Of a DNA stretch of 64,000 nucleotides, positions 1 to 11,751 are shown one piece after another. Position 1 is the stretch's first letter. Every line of letters begins with the position of its first letter. The notes under the pieces are model-generated. The model saw nothing but the letters and a program-made list of their open reading frames with translations. It did no database searches and was not told where the DNA came from. This DNA comes from Megamerina dolium (taxonomy: Eukaryota > Arthropoda > Insecta > Diptera > Megamerinidae): assembly GCA_963854835.1 (NCBI GenBank), contig OY978528.1:53726508-53790507 (forward strand), in the 5' to 3' direction. The translations under genes were made by a program, and so were the position numbers.

Positions 1-86
1 AGTGTAAGTTACAGTGCATCCATATCTAAGTATATGTTCATATATATATATATAGACATATATATGCATATATAGATATTAGCACA

Positions 87-324
87 TTAGAGTGGGTCAA
101 CGAACAAAGTTTCATATTGTCTATAAAATATCGTTCCACCTACAAAAGGGTTCCAAAAATAACCCAAATGAGGATCTTATCGTAAATTCGATATAAAATA
201 ACCAACTTTTCTACCCATCCATACCGTTGCATCGCTTAATCTCTCCTACGTTGGTGCTGAATATTGAACAAATTATTTTGCATGTATTAGGCTAGTCCAA
301 AAAATACGGATCGACCCAATCTAA
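87..324. mobile_element. Short TIR element (MITE-like), TTAGAKTGGGTC ends
   Basis: The left end (87-100) reads TTAGAGTGGGTCAA. The reverse complement of the right end (311-324) reads TTAGATTGGGTCGA, so about 12 of 14 positions match as a terminal inverted repeat around 238 bp of non-coding sequence. No open frame spans it. Ends of this kind (TTAGRGTGGGTC) are, from memory, common in small non-autonomous DNA elements of flies. I do not see a convincing target-site duplication, so the superfamily is open. The inverted ends could be fortuitous but are long for chance at this spacing. Confidence 0.5.
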
Positions 325-449
325 TAAACGTATATAATGGATATGTAAGTAAATATATTGTACAATATGTATATTCATATGAATACAGTGATGAGGGAAA
401 TGAGCAACAATAGCGTTTTACCGCGGGATTTTAGGATTCTCAAATCTCC

Positions 450-582
450 AATAACAATTCTATGCCGCCAGCGTGTAAACCACAACAAACAGTCAATTTG
501 AATGGATGCAATGGTGACTCAATGACAGTCTGAGGATTGTCTTCGGTCCATCTACGACAATTTTGTTTATTAACGTAACCGT
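450..582 (-). pseudogene. Tc1/mariner-like transposase fragment
   Basis: On the minus strand about 44 codons are open and read LNGYVNKQNC, then NPQTVIESPLHP, then LTVCCGLHAGGI. This matches the central part of Tc1/mariner-group DDE transposases, where a 'GYVNKQN.R.W...NP..I.E.PLHP..VTVWCG...GG' block follows the first catalytic Asp. The frame is lost upstream, where the DEAHF-type motif should be, and downstream. No inverted ends are visible, so this is an old truncated relic. It is not related to the other mariners in the window at a level I can see. Confidence 0.6.
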
Positions 583-1101
583 TCAGTCAGATATTATGCC
601 GACTAAAATGGATGAATTGCTCTATGAACTTCGCGAATAGAATAATTTTTTTAAAATAAATTTTCCCAATTGGGAAACGTTGTTCTGGCGGTTAAAGATT
701 CATGATGAAATGGCAAATTTTACTGAACAGAAATGTCAATACTGTTTGACAATTCTCATCTGTCAAACCATAAATATCCATACCGAAAGATCTCATGCTG
801 CAAAAAAACATCCGCCTGTGACAGGCGGCGCTAAAAGTACCGTGATAGTAACAAATACCATATATCACCAAATATTGTGGTATTATCGTAGCATTGTGGT
901 ATTTATGTGGTTCAAATACTACGCACTAAACACGACTAAACACAGCTCGAATTATAGTAAACATGACTACAATAGAAAGGTTAATATGTCATATAAGTAT
1001 TTATATAAGTCAAGTCATATAAGTCAAGTATGTATAACTTATCAACATATTTAGAATAAATATTAATAAAATCAACATTTATAACAATATAAACACATTA
1101 A

Positions 1102-1144
1102 CCCATTCACAACTAACGAGTCGTATACGTTGGTCGTGAATGGG
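1102..1144. repeat. TTAA-flanked 43-bp palindrome
   Basis: CCCATTCAC at 1102-1110 and GTGAATGGG at 1136-1144 are perfect inverted repeats. The arms extend to about 17 bp with two mismatches around a 9-nt loop. TTAA lies immediately outside both ends (1098-1101 and 1145-1148). TTAA duplication with CCC termini is the hallmark of piggyBac-type insertion, so this could be a collapsed remnant of such an element. It could equally be a simple hairpin with fortuitous TTAA. Confidence 0.5.
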
Positions 1145-1171
1145 TTAAGATATATAAATGAACCAGATCAG

Positions 1172-1316
1172 CATGCATACGTAACATAAAGTGTAAATAA
1201 GCAGTACATATATGTAACCAAACAGAACAAGTATAAACGAACTATAGCAACATGTATACATGTATACGTTACATAAAATGTTGTATACATGTATACGTCA
1301 CATAAAATGTATATAT
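1172..1316. repeat. Short direct repeats of a gtatacatgtatacgt motif
   Basis: The block 'tatacatgtatacgt' followed by 'acataaaatg' appears twice about 33 bp apart (near 1253-1280 and 1286-1311). A more diverged version 'catgcatacgtaacataaagtg' lies at 1172. Each unit contains a self-complementary tatacatgtata core. This looks like a small degenerate tandem repeat with no coding content. Confidence 0.5.
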
Positions 1317-1947
1317 ACAAATTTAAACATTTGTATATTAACTCTCTGGAAACTAAAAATACACTATGTAGAATGCAAAACAAAAAAAGCTAAGGTATCT
1401 ATATAGATCTTAAGAACTATTTAAATTACCAAGTGTTTAATTTGAAAAAAATTGAACTATTTTGCTCCTTATTGTATAAAATGCATATATACATAAACTG
1501 CAAGCATACTCATGCTCTTAGCAATTCGGTTAATTATTGTGCAAAAAGAAGACATCGTGCGAATGAACCACCATCATCATACATATCGTATATCTACGTA
1601 TTTATGTAAAAACAGACAAGTACAAAGTTGGACGGACAAACATGAATGATATAAACGAAAGGATGCAATCGTCTCGAAATATGTATAAAAGGAATAAAAA
1701 ACAAATAAACCAAATTTAAAAATAAAAAAACACCTAAAAAGGAAAAATGACAGGAAATTTGAGTACTTTGTACAAAAACGAGAAACTCTTGACAAACTGC
1801 ATACAAACACACGCTACGCATATGCAAACACAAATATGTACATATATAACACTTCATCCAGAGATATGAACTCGTATGTATGTACTTACTATATGCATAT
1901 TCATGGCAAACTATGTACATATATGTGTACGTGTATGTATGTATATA

Positions 1948-2538
1948 CGAGGGTTGCCTTATATATATTTTTTTTTAGCGTATGATCTAGTTACGAACTA
2001 AAGTTTGACATTTTTTAGTATAAACGTACTCGAAATGTTTTGATGTACAAGCGCTATTTGTGTTGATTGCAGTGACTTGAAAAATTCATCTCGGTCAAAA
2101 AATTGATTTAACTCGTGAACGTTTTCGAGCTATGATTTTCAACGAATTTCGAAGTAAATTATCTCAAGAACAGTGCTTCGATTGCCTTCATGCGGCATTT
2201 GGCGATGAAGCACCAACCCTCTCCAGATAATTTATAATTGGTTTAACGAATTTGAGCGTGGTCGCCGCAGAACAAATTGCCTGAAGGTCATCCAAAATCG
2301 ATCATTGTGATAATGAAAGATCATCATATGACATACTGTGAGATAGAGGCATCCATCAAAAACCGTATTTTGGAGGAGTTTCAGTCGAAGTGGCAAAAGT
2401 GCTTCGACAATTGGTTTGAGCGTATGCAAATGTGTACAAACCATCATGGAAAATTACTTTGAAAAACAATAAAACCATTGTTGATGATAACCAAATGCAT
2501 TTTCATACTATTTAAAAAAATATAAAAGGCAACCCTCG
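1948..2538 (+). mobile_element. Internally deleted mariner with intact TIRs and TA duplication
   Basis: The left end CGAGGGTTGCCTTATATA (from 1948) and the reverse complement of the right end CGAGGGTTGCCTTTTATA (from 2538) form a terminal inverted repeat with 13 perfect bases and further similarity. TA flanks both sides (1946-1947 and 2539-2540), the standard mariner target duplication. At 591 bp it is under half the length of a normal 1.3-kb mariner. The interior carries transposase N- and C-terminal remnants joined by a large deletion, so it is non-autonomous. Confidence 0.88.
2132..2462 (+). pseudogene. mariner transposase remnant (N- and C-termini only)
   Basis: Starting at 2132 the sequence reads MIFNEFRSKLSQEQCFDCL and GDEAPTLSR, then a stop. 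After a frame change come YNWFNEFERGRRRTN and then DHHMTYCEIEAS, joined directly to EEFQSKWQKCFDNWFERMQ and HHGKLL. The first blocks match the N-terminal helix-turn-helix part of mariner transposases and the last matches their extreme C-terminus. The style resembles the rosa/D41D lineage known from tephritids. The whole DDE catalytic core is missing between them, and at least one stop and two frame shifts are present, so no protein can be made. Confidence 0.8.
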
Positions 2539-2540
2539 TA

Positions 2541-5448
2541 CACTTGAGGAGTAACACTGATATATACATATGCCATGCTCTCTGTCTGTTTGACTAGCAG
2601 CAACAACGAATGAGTTTATATGTAGATATGTAAGTGTATTACCCTTTGGATTTTGCTTTTCAGTTTTTTTTTTCAGATTTTTGTTTTTTGTCAATTATTT
2701 TTTGGTTTCTTGCATTTTTGTAGTAATTAATCTGTGCATAAAACTCAACCACACGTGAATTTTGATATCTCAGGTGATGAAGTGGGTTTTTTTTTTTCTC
2801 ACATTTCAAACGCATCTATATACACTTCCACATGTACACATACATATACTTGTCATACATGTGTGTACGCATGGCATTCGTATGAATATTCATTCCATAT
2901 TAATGTCATACTTGTTGTTCTTGTTTCTCTTAGCAATAAGAAAAAATTTTCTTTTCTCATCCTTTCACTCATTCGCATTGTGAATTGTGTTATTTGCGTT
3001 GCACACACACGCTCATCCAGATACATATAAAAATTGCAAGCCTTCTGACTTGTCAATGGCTGCAAATATTTTTTCCTCTGCCTCAGCTTCCTTTAAATCT
3101 GTTGTTGCTTTTATCTTTCAACTATTGGTGTATGTGATTGTGTAATATATGTATATAGTATTAAATGCTTATCGATAGGTAGGCGTGCACTTGATGCACT
3201 AGCATACGCACATAATCCGCAACAATAACTACACCACAATCATCATGCATCGCTTTATGCTCTAAAACAATTACTGTTGTATCCTCAACAAAGTTGTCAT
3301 ACACATTCCATAACACAGGAACAGCAGTAGCAGCAACAGCCTATACCTATTTTACTGACATGGTAGTGAGTGAGTGTTTGTACAACGTAACGTATGTTAC
3401 ATATGTTATATTTATGCAACCGCATACCTATATACGTAGCACGAGTACTCCATGAGGATAGATGCTAAAACCAGAAACCCTACAAAAAATGTACAAACAC
3501 CAAGGGCAATGAAAAAGACGACGACATCAATGTGGGAATCAACAAGAACAATAACCTAGCAAACCTGGTGAATAAAAACATTTGCTCACCACATCAGGGG
3601 CAACCATTTTTTACTACATATTTTTTTTAATATTTTTACATATATTATATTGCTTGACACAAGTAAATGTTGCTAATGTTACAACGTGCGCAACATGTTT
3701 ATATACATGAGTAAATGGCAGAGTACAAACTTCAACTTGTTTTTATCTGCAAAATATTTTCAAATTAAATTTTTGGAATATTCCATTCTTTGCATATATT
3801 TGTAGGTCGCGATTGTGCTGCGATCTGTTCTTCATTCTTGATTGTCCACGGTTTCCGGTTTTAATTCTAAGGCTCACAGATGTCTAGTTTTAGTTTCTTT
3901 AAATCATAAACAACCTTCTGATTAACTATCCTCATAGTTGCCTGCTATATTTAGAGCAATTGATGATATCACTAAAAACTTAGGTGAAATACAATTTTGA
4001 AACGACCTTCTCAGTATATAGCATTCTGCGTTGTGAACTATTGAAATTTTAAGTAAAACTGCAGAACTATTTATCACAATTTTTTCAGATCATCGAACAT
4101 TTTCTGGTTCGTAGAAGATGATTTCTGAGATATTTCGTATCGCCACAACTTCGGTAGTAATCTGTTAGACTTCATCTGGTGATGCGTGTGGTTATGCCTT
4201 TTAGCTGGTTCACCATATGTCTGTTAAAAAGTAGCGTATAGTGCTTTTGCACCAAACTTTTCTAGCAATAACTCCTCGCTCTAACCATTCTAACCTCATT
4301 CTAGCCTCATTCATTGAAGCTAGCATATGAAGCCTAAAACTTAAAGAAAAATTCCTCTGAAAATTTCATTGACGATATAACTCTCCTCTCTGTGCATATA
4401 GAACAACATCTACCATAATGGGTCACTCAATTCATCTGTGAAAATCTTCTAATTATTTACTAGACATTCAAAGAAGATGGCGCTACGCAGATAGGGTCTT
4501 GAAGGAGCTGTCATTCGTTAAAGAAAACCTCAGATGACTTCTTGCTTATGCTTTGGACTTCATTTTGTCTAATGAAAGTTATGCGAAATTTTCAACCATT
4601 TCCAGAATATGTGATTCGATCTTTAAAAATTCAGGAAAAATCTATTCGTTCTTGATATTTGACCCCGAAATACAATTAATATGATATTTGATTGCATTGA
4701 AATGCGCAAACATATATTTTATTTTGACTTTGGCTACACTTTGTTGGAAGACAAAATGCAAAAATTCCCAATCGTTTTTTAAGATTTAAAGACCTTTATA
4801 TGTGTCGATCGAATTTTGTAGCACCATATAATTAATTAAAATTTTTTAGCCTGTGGTTTTAAGGTTCTTCCACAATCAATATTCGTCCTATCATATACAT
4901 ATCGTATAGAAATATATATGTATGAGTGTACCAATGTATATTTAATATTATTCAAAAAGCAAGCATACCTCAACGCAGCATGTGACAATTTTGTACCTAT
5001 ACTATTGTATTGAAGAAAATTAAAATAAAAAAAAAAACAATATGGTGGCATCTCTCTGAAGTATCATAGATAAAGAGTTACTTCTTAGATAGGAGTAAGT
5101 ATTGCCAACAGTAATAAAATACTTTATTTAATAAACTTTTCATATTGCTTATATATATTGATGATATTTTTTATAATATACGACACAACAAGGATAATGC
5201 TGCTTCTGTTGCTTCAGATGACACTATTGAAAATATATTTATAATGAACATTACTTAATTGCAAGACAAATTAACCACCCATTGTGTGAAGTGTAAGTAT
5301 ATGAAAGTTTCCATATACACAAATCGTAGTATATATGCACAGTCCACACAGCTTAATAAGAGGGCACACATGAAAAAAGGTTTAAAAACAATAATCACGT
5401 TTGCCATAGTTATCTGGACATATGTAGATAGAATTTTTTTAGTTCGAA
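2541..5448. other. Unannotated AT-rich stretch
   Basis: I see no gene, element ends or structured repeat that I can support. The stretch has T-rich runs (2666-2710, 2785-2800) and scattered gtacatatgtat-type simple sequence. Around 4488-4680 a plus-strand frame is open apart from one TGA (it includes ENLR, FILSNESYAKF and ICDSIFKNSG), but it matches no family I know. Confidence 0.5.
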
Positions 5449-5480
5449 GAACACCGTAGAATGTATTTTCTACGGTGTTC
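5449..5480. repeat. Perfect 13-bp hairpin
   Basis: GAACACCGTAGAA (5449-5461) and its exact reverse complement (5468-5480) flank a 6-nt loop. The stem has more GC than the surrounding DNA. It is too short to be a pre-miRNA and is not followed by a T-run that would suggest a terminator. Its function is unknown. Confidence 0.8.
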
Positions 5481-6572
5481 TACGATGTTATGCCCATTGT
5501 ACCAAATGCAAGATCATAATTTTGATTCTCTTAATAGAAGCCTATTCAAACCAGACCGATTAAATTTAAGGTTAATTTTGTTTTATCCCAAACTGATGAT
5601 ATTAACCAGTGTACCCAGAGTTTTTATATTTTAATCGTATTGCATTTAAATAATCTACTAATTGCAATTGCTTTAATTATTAGCGCATGTGTGTGTTTAA
5701 CAATTTACTCATCAACGTAATTATTACCATTCCTTTGCCACAATTTTCAATATCACCACTTCTCTCTGTTGCTATACTTTTTACCTTTATACACTCATAT
5801 GTACATATATGTATGTATTTATACACAGCATGCGGTATGAAATAAGTATCAGATAACTTGTATATCTGCAAGCTACCACCAGCCACAATATGCTTACATA
5901 CAACACAGCTAAGTACATAAGGATCATATACACATATGACTAATGCACTCTTCCATATACAACATGAGTATATTACACTATTACACACTATTAACATTTA
6001 CTATTATTACCACCCTTCTATATAAATTATTAGTATTGTACTTAGGCTGTTAAAATAAAAGTGCTTTTTGATTGCTTTTACCTCTTGCTCAAGTTAAAAC
6101 TCAATTGATTGACTGACTGCCTGACTGACGCGTTTGGTGTGCTGTGACAACAACCTTTTGCAAATTAATACTTTCTTCTTATTATTATTATTATTATTTG
6201 TTGGAATGTCTTTGTACATTGATATGTATATGTGGTGAATATGCGAGTGTAATAAGAAACCATATAAGATGAAGACAAATGTTATTTATTTTTAATGCTG
6301 TTCTCTCCGTAGTCATAGTCTTAGCACATACTCGCTCGCGTATACTGAGAGACAGACAAATATTAATCGTTAAATTTTCATTGCGTACTTATTCCAGTCT
6401 AGAAATTTACTTATGCCATAGGTACATTACATTAAAGCCAACACTAAATAAGTAATAATTCTTGTCTTCCTATACTATATATACATTGTATTTTGTATGT
6501 AAATATAAGTACTTACATGCATACATACGAATACTCGTATCTGCCAAAGTGTGAATGAATATGTAAGGTTAA
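5481..6572. other. Unannotated AT-rich stretch
   Basis: No coding region or element ends recognised. It contains a short (TTA)n run at about 6178-6198 and gtatgtatt-rich simple sequence. The longest minus-strand open stretch (5680-5997) has low-complexity composition and no motif. Confidence 0.5.
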
Positions 6573-6755
6573 CCCTTTCAAACCTAATGGGACACATACG
6601 TTCAGTAGAAGTTATTATATGTAAAATAGAAATTACCGCATGAGAAATATCACCCCTAAGTTCTCCTAGAAGGGAAGGGCTGGCATTTTATAAAGTTAAA
6701 AGTTTAAAAAATAAGAACTGGATACGACGGCTGGTTGCTTTCCTGTTCGAAAGGG
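6573..6755. mobile_element. piggyBac-type MITE with TTAA duplication
   Basis: The left terminus CCCTTTCAAAC (from 6573) and the reverse complement of the right terminus CCCTTTCGAAC (from 6755) match at 10 of 11 bases. TTAA occurs directly outside each end (6569-6572 and 6756-6759). CCC-type short termini plus TTAA duplication are diagnostic of piggyBac-superfamily insertion. At 183 bp with no open frame, this is a non-autonomous miniature element. Confidence 0.72.
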
Positions 6756-7146
6756 TTAAATATTATTTATGGCTTACAATGAATCTGTACGGGAGTAACA
6801 TGAGATTTGTAAATATATAAGCAGTTGGTTTTATGAATATGCAATTATTATATATTCACTTGAATTAATTGAATTAAATCATACACAGAAGAAAAATAAA
6901 CTAAGCACTCAGCTAATGAGCCCAATATTTTATGAGCTTCGAGACGGGATTTCCACTCTTCATTTGAAAACTTACATTCCATTTTCACGTCTATAATCAC
7001 GAAACTGTTTTGCAGTGTATTTTTTATAATATATTCCATTTTAACAATTAAAAATCATAAAATTATAAATCTACACTAATTTCAGACTCGAACTCAAGAA
7101 TAAAACGTAAACATGCAGGTGTAAGCATTATAAGAACAAAAAAAAA
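6756..7146. other. Unannotated stretch between MITE and SINE fragment
   Basis: A 63-codon open stretch on the minus strand (6848-7039) has ordinary amino-acid composition but no recognisable domain and no supporting context. I treat it as chance. Nothing else is seen. Confidence 0.4.
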
Positions 7147-7250
7147 ATAAATATGTGGCACTTAAAGCCCCGCAGGGCTCATTGGCCGAGCTTCTCTTCC
7201 ATTACTGTTGTGCGTGCTAAATTTTATACAGTATTAGAAGGGACCTACTG
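7147..7250 (-). mobile_element. SINE fragment (3' half), minus strand
   Basis: Read on the minus strand this matches the 3' part of the complete SINE at 24473-24840. It has the 'aggtcc..tctaatactgt' block, 'gcacaacagtaat', then 'agctcggccaatgagccc', 'ggggctttaagtgccacata' and an A/T-rich tail. The tRNA-like head is absent, so it is 5' truncated or decayed. It abuts, in opposite orientation, the RTE fragment that starts 28 bp downstream. Confidence 0.85.
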
Positions 7251-7277
7251 CCTTACTGTCTAGTCTAGTCTTGTCTT

Positions 7278-7965
7278 AGAGTCCCGGCGTCTTGGACAAC
7301 ATGTCACTGTTGACAATTACACTTTCGAGGTGATGAAGAACTTCGTCTATCTTGGAACCAGCATCAACAACTGTAATGACATCAGCCTGGAGTTCATGCG
7401 TAGGATAATTCTTGCTAACAGCTGTTACTTTGGGCTAAGTAAGCAATTGAATAGTCGAGCCCTTTCTTGAATATTGAAAGTCCCATTATACAAATCCCTC
7501 ATTATTCCTTTCCTAACATATGGCGCAGAAGCCTGGACAATTTCTATCACGGATGACAGTATGCTTGAAATTTTCGAGAGAAAAGTTCTGCGCAGAATCT
7601 TCGGACCTATTTGCGTTGGTGGCGAGTATCAAATGAGGTACAACGATGAGCTGTATCAGCTGTACGGTGACATTGACATAGTCAAGCGAATCCAAATCCA
7701 GCGGCTGCGCTGGCTGGGTCATATCGAGCGAATGGAAGAAGACGCTCCAGCGAAGAGGGTATTTAATTCGGCACCTGCTAGAGAACGCAGAAGCAGAGGA
7801 AGACCAAACTTCCGTTGTAAAGACCATGTGTTGGGTAACCTGGCGGCGCGTGGAATATTCAATTGACGCTAGCAAGTGAAGAACAGAGAACACTGGCGCC
7901 GCATTATATGTTCGGCCTAAATCGATTATCGGTTGTTATAGCCACATAAGAAGAAGAATAAGAAC
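7278..7965 (+). mobile_element. 5'-truncated RTE-type LINE copy
   Basis: This is colinear with the last ~650 bp of the near full-length element at 58590-61716. It runs from the RT thumb (ESRRLGQHVTVDNY, FVYLGTSIN) through LYKSLIIPFLTYGAEAWTI, FERKVLRRIFGPICVGGEY and RLRWLGHIERMEE to the conserved 3' end 'ttcggcctaaatcgat..tcggttgttat.gccacataag'. An in-frame TGA interrupts near 7468 (the RALSR position) and another stop follows near 7866. The tail 'aagaagaagaataag' replaces the AAGT repeats of the other copies. It is 5' truncated, as is typical of incomplete target-primed reverse transcription. Confidence 0.9.
7474..7866 (+). pseudogene. RTE reverse transcriptase C-terminal fragment
   Basis: The 130-codon open stretch encodes the C-terminal region of the RTE polyprotein that follows the RT domain. 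Conserved blocks are LTYGAEAWTI, GPICVGGEYQMRYNDELY, DIVKRIQIQRLRWLGH and RSRGRPNFRCKDH. It lacks endonuclease, RT fingers, palm and the YADD motif, so it cannot be functional. The 'ATG' is internal and fortuitous. Confidence 0.85.
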
Positions 7966-10839
7966 TTGGTTGGATCACAAAAAAATTCATGAAAGCTGGC
8001 ATATTCATTAAAATACCTGCACTCGTCCCTAGAAGGGTAAAGTGTATGGCCGGTCTTCATCAATTTTTACTACTTAATACTTTTGTAACGTGCTTACTTT
8101 GTTTTTTTTACTCCTAAAAGAAACTTCCCGACAGAATTAACACAAACACACACGAAAATAAGCCATACATAAATGAATGGTTGTGATTCATATGGTTTAC
8201 CGTTATATTAATACTCTGGGATAGGTTAGAGTGAATCTGATGAAAACTTCAATTTTGGAGAGGAGGACGTTTGAGGAATGAATATAGGCGAAAAGTATGA
8301 AAAATATTTACGGGGGTTGGTCATATACCTTACCCCTGTTTCACCATCTGTTCAAGGTTAGAGCACCTGAGCGACCCCAAATACATACATAAATATTTAT
8401 CTCGTGTACTTGACAAAAATTTCTTTTTTTTCATACGACTATGATATCTATCAAAGAAAATAATATGATATCTATAAGATTATTTATTTGGAAGCAAAAT
8501 CATCTTATAACTATCATTAACGATTTATATGCGGCAACTCAATGATAAATGATAAAATAATAGTATTCCATAACTTGTATCAATTGATTATGAACATTTC
8601 CGAGCTATTTGCAATATCTATCAGCCATCAGTCAGCACCGTTGCTTAATGCGATTTTCCGCTTATAGGAAATGTCCATTTAATACAATTTGATACGAGCT
8701 ATCTATGTATGCACATATTTTGTTCCCACTCCTATAAATAAGCATAGTAAAATCGAAGCATTTACATACGTAATACGCATCCATTTATTTCTGGACGGCT
8801 TTTGCTAATGGAAACTTCAAGTCAATAGTTTTTTTTTTTACTTTTTTTTCTGTCGTTACATTATTCTTTCATAAAGCATTCAGTAGTTTACATATATATA
8901 GGTACATACCTACTATTTGTTTTTCCTTTCATACATTTCTAATTCATGTTCAATATTGAATGAATATGCACAAGTAGATACATACGAGTATATAAAAAAA
9001 TGGCTTTTAGCCAAAAGAATAAGAAAATATCCATTAGGATTAATTAATAACACAAGAGAGAGACATATACACAAAACTACTACAACTACATAGAAAAGCA
9101 AAACAGTATGAACCATAAGAAAGGAATAGTACTTCGTATGTAAAGTATGTAGTGCCTAATAGAAGAAGAACGTACTCGTATAAAGTAATAGCATCACCCT
9201 TTCTAAGCTAAACACCATATGGCCGATCAAACGCCATCCAAACAATCAACATATGAAACAGGAATTTACTGTCAACTGTCACTGCTGTGTCACCATTGCA
9301 TATGCAAGGGACACATTATCGGTGTATGAGTGTGGTAATTTTCTGTTGTTTTTGCCTACTAAATACATATTCATAGTCGTATTGTTACAATACATTATTT
9401 TTACATAACAAAAAAACATCTCAGACTGCTTGGCTACACATTCCAATCCCGTTGAACATCAACATTTCTTGATTTGTTGTTTTGCTTGCTAGATTTGCTA
9501 TTCCATGCCATTCATTATGTATTTATGTTGATGTTTGTTGTTGTTGTTGTTGTTGTTGTTATTTGTTGTTTCATTGTTGATTGACATTTGAAGACTTTTG
9601 ATGGGCACGCTTAGAGTTCTGTTATTGTTTTCACTAATACATACGAGTACATACACCATAAAGAGTAGACAATAACAACAGCAGCAGCAGCAGCAACTAA
9701 AAGGAAATACGATATAATTTTTTATTGCATGTCTACTCAAAGGCAACATACTCATATCGCATATATATGGTACATTTGTATGTGCGTATGTATATTTTAT
9801 GTGGCTAAAACAAATTTGCTACATGCAACATTTAATGAATTGAAATTATTTATTTCACTTCATCGGTACTTGTACTATGTATAAGTGGTACGTACATAGT
9901 ACGTATTGTGCGTGTATTAATCTAAGTTGTTTTTATAGTTACATACATGCCTCTTCACTCTCCCCAATTGCCGACTGTCCACTTCTTTTATTTTTTTTTT
10001 TTATTATTATCTACCAACTTATAGTCATAGTACATATTTCCCTTTAATATCATATAATATTATTGAAATGATGCCTAAGAGGAATATTAATTGCACTTGT
10101 TGATGTATGAGTACGCGTCGTGCGTTGGACTATGTGCGTGTATTGCTTATTTTATTTATTCATTTTTATTTATAGGCACTTTTTTTTCGTAACAACACAG
10201 GCGATTGCCTGAGATAATTGTCTGGCGATTAACCATTTCCGTAGCAAGTTTTTCCTGCGATTTGTTGCTATTCTTCTTATTGCTTTTGCATCATTAAATG
10301 ACAAAAATTTATCATTTTAATTTTCATTTAATTTATTCATTATATATATTAAGCGATGTGTAGTAAAATTAATTTATTATGGATTTTACATATGGATAAG
10401 CAATTAATAGTTGCATAAGAGGCAATTTATCAGATTCAATACAAGGAAATTTGTATTGAGATATCCGACTTGCATTTATTCTATCGAAAAGGAAATTTAT
10501 GAAATATATTAAAATATAATTCAAAATAAATTTGTTTGAAATATTGTCAAATCCTTTAAAAGAAACATTTTTTACAATTTTTCCTGTTGAAAAATGAAAA
10601 TAATAGCATAAAAATCTTATAGTAGGAATTTAGAAAGCACAACTTCGATAACACTTCGATATTGTTCACAATTTTGTTGTAGAGGTAGAAGGTGCATAAT
10701 TTCAGCTCTATAAATTTATACATGTTCGTGATAAAAGTACAATCGAAAATATACTTTCATATTAGAGTTAATTTATAGGTGAGAATGCTACCAAAAAATG
10801 TTCAGCGTGCTCACAACAAAGTTGTATGATGTGTTTAAA
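7966..10839. other. Unannotated AT-rich stretch with microsatellites
   Basis: It contains a (TTG)n run at 9535-9560, a short (GCA)n run near 9680-9696 and T-runs near 8830 and 9990. The minus-strand open stretch at 9498-9755 is just the translation of these CAA/GTT and GCA repeats. No gene is recognised. Confidence 0.5.
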
Positions 10840-11045
10840 GATTAATTTTTATTCCTAAGCAAAAAAAAAAACTATAAAACTCAAAAGGTAATTTTTTTCC
10901 TGAGCTAAAAAAATGGAACTTAAAAAATACTTTTTATTCTTGAAGAAAAAATTAAAATTAAAAATTAATTTTATTGGTAGATTAAAAAAATAAAAAGCCA
11001 ACAATAACAATAATTTTTATTAAAGATAAAAAAAATATAAAAATC
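10840..11045. repeat. Degenerate A/T-rich tandem block
   Basis: About five loosely repeated units of 40-50 bp alternate a T-run plus 'attcct/ttcct/attctt' with an A-run, giving a crude tandem structure. It could be slippage-derived or simply low complexity. No function is implied. Confidence 0.35.
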
Positions 11046-11751
11046 ATCGTTTTTGTAGTTAGAACAATTTTAGTTCGATAGCTTTTTATTTTTGCGCGAT
11101 CACTCCATAATTAAAGCAGTTATCGTGCGAACAGATATAGAGACATGGCATTATAAATGTCTTTCCATGTCAATTACCTCTGCTGATGGGTATTGCAAAC
11201 GGAAACATTATACCCTTGACCATTATTCCATTTCGTCCCTAACGTCAACAATATGACTAACTAAAGTTGAAGTATTGATTAAGGTACGCAGTACCGATCT
11301 CAGAGAGGTAAAATATGTGATTTACTTCCATTTATTTTTATACCAACGCCCTCAGATTTCTCTACTAAATGACGTTTAAAGCTCCTGAAAATCAAAAAAT
11401 AATTAAAGCATTAACCAAGAATCTCCCACAGAGCAATGAAATGTGTAACCGATCACCATTTCTTCTGCAAATATATTTATTCCCTATCCATCACTTTAGA
11501 GAGCAGCTCCCCTACTGTCTTTCTTTCAATTTAACAAAACCGTGTATGCGTTAATTTGTGTTTTCCGAACAACTGAATCCATCCCAGGACTAAGAAATAG
11601 ACTATAAACTAGAGAAATATCGTTAATAAATGTGTGTTTTATTTTTTGCTGTCAATGTTTCTAAAAGGATAGTCTGTGATTATTATTATTAGTAGAATAT
11701 TTCACTCATTAAAACATTCTACAAAACGATAATTATAACTTATTGGGAATA
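11046..11751. other. Unannotated stretch
   Basis: Nothing coding is recognised. The 17-mer TTTTAGTTCGATAGCTT occurs at 11069-11085 and again at 22487-22503, suggesting both belong to a dispersed repeat whose ends I cannot define. Confidence 0.4.

Noticed and set aside
4478..4680. Plus-strand frame with only one stop
   Set aside because: About 60 codons in AT-rich DNA, no domain, no splice signals; compatible with chance.
6848..7039. 63-codon minus-strand open frame
   Set aside because: No motif, no context; likely chance.
9498..9755. Minus-strand ORF with Asn-rich and Cys-rich runs
   Set aside because: Runs come from (GTT)n and (GCA)n microsatellites.
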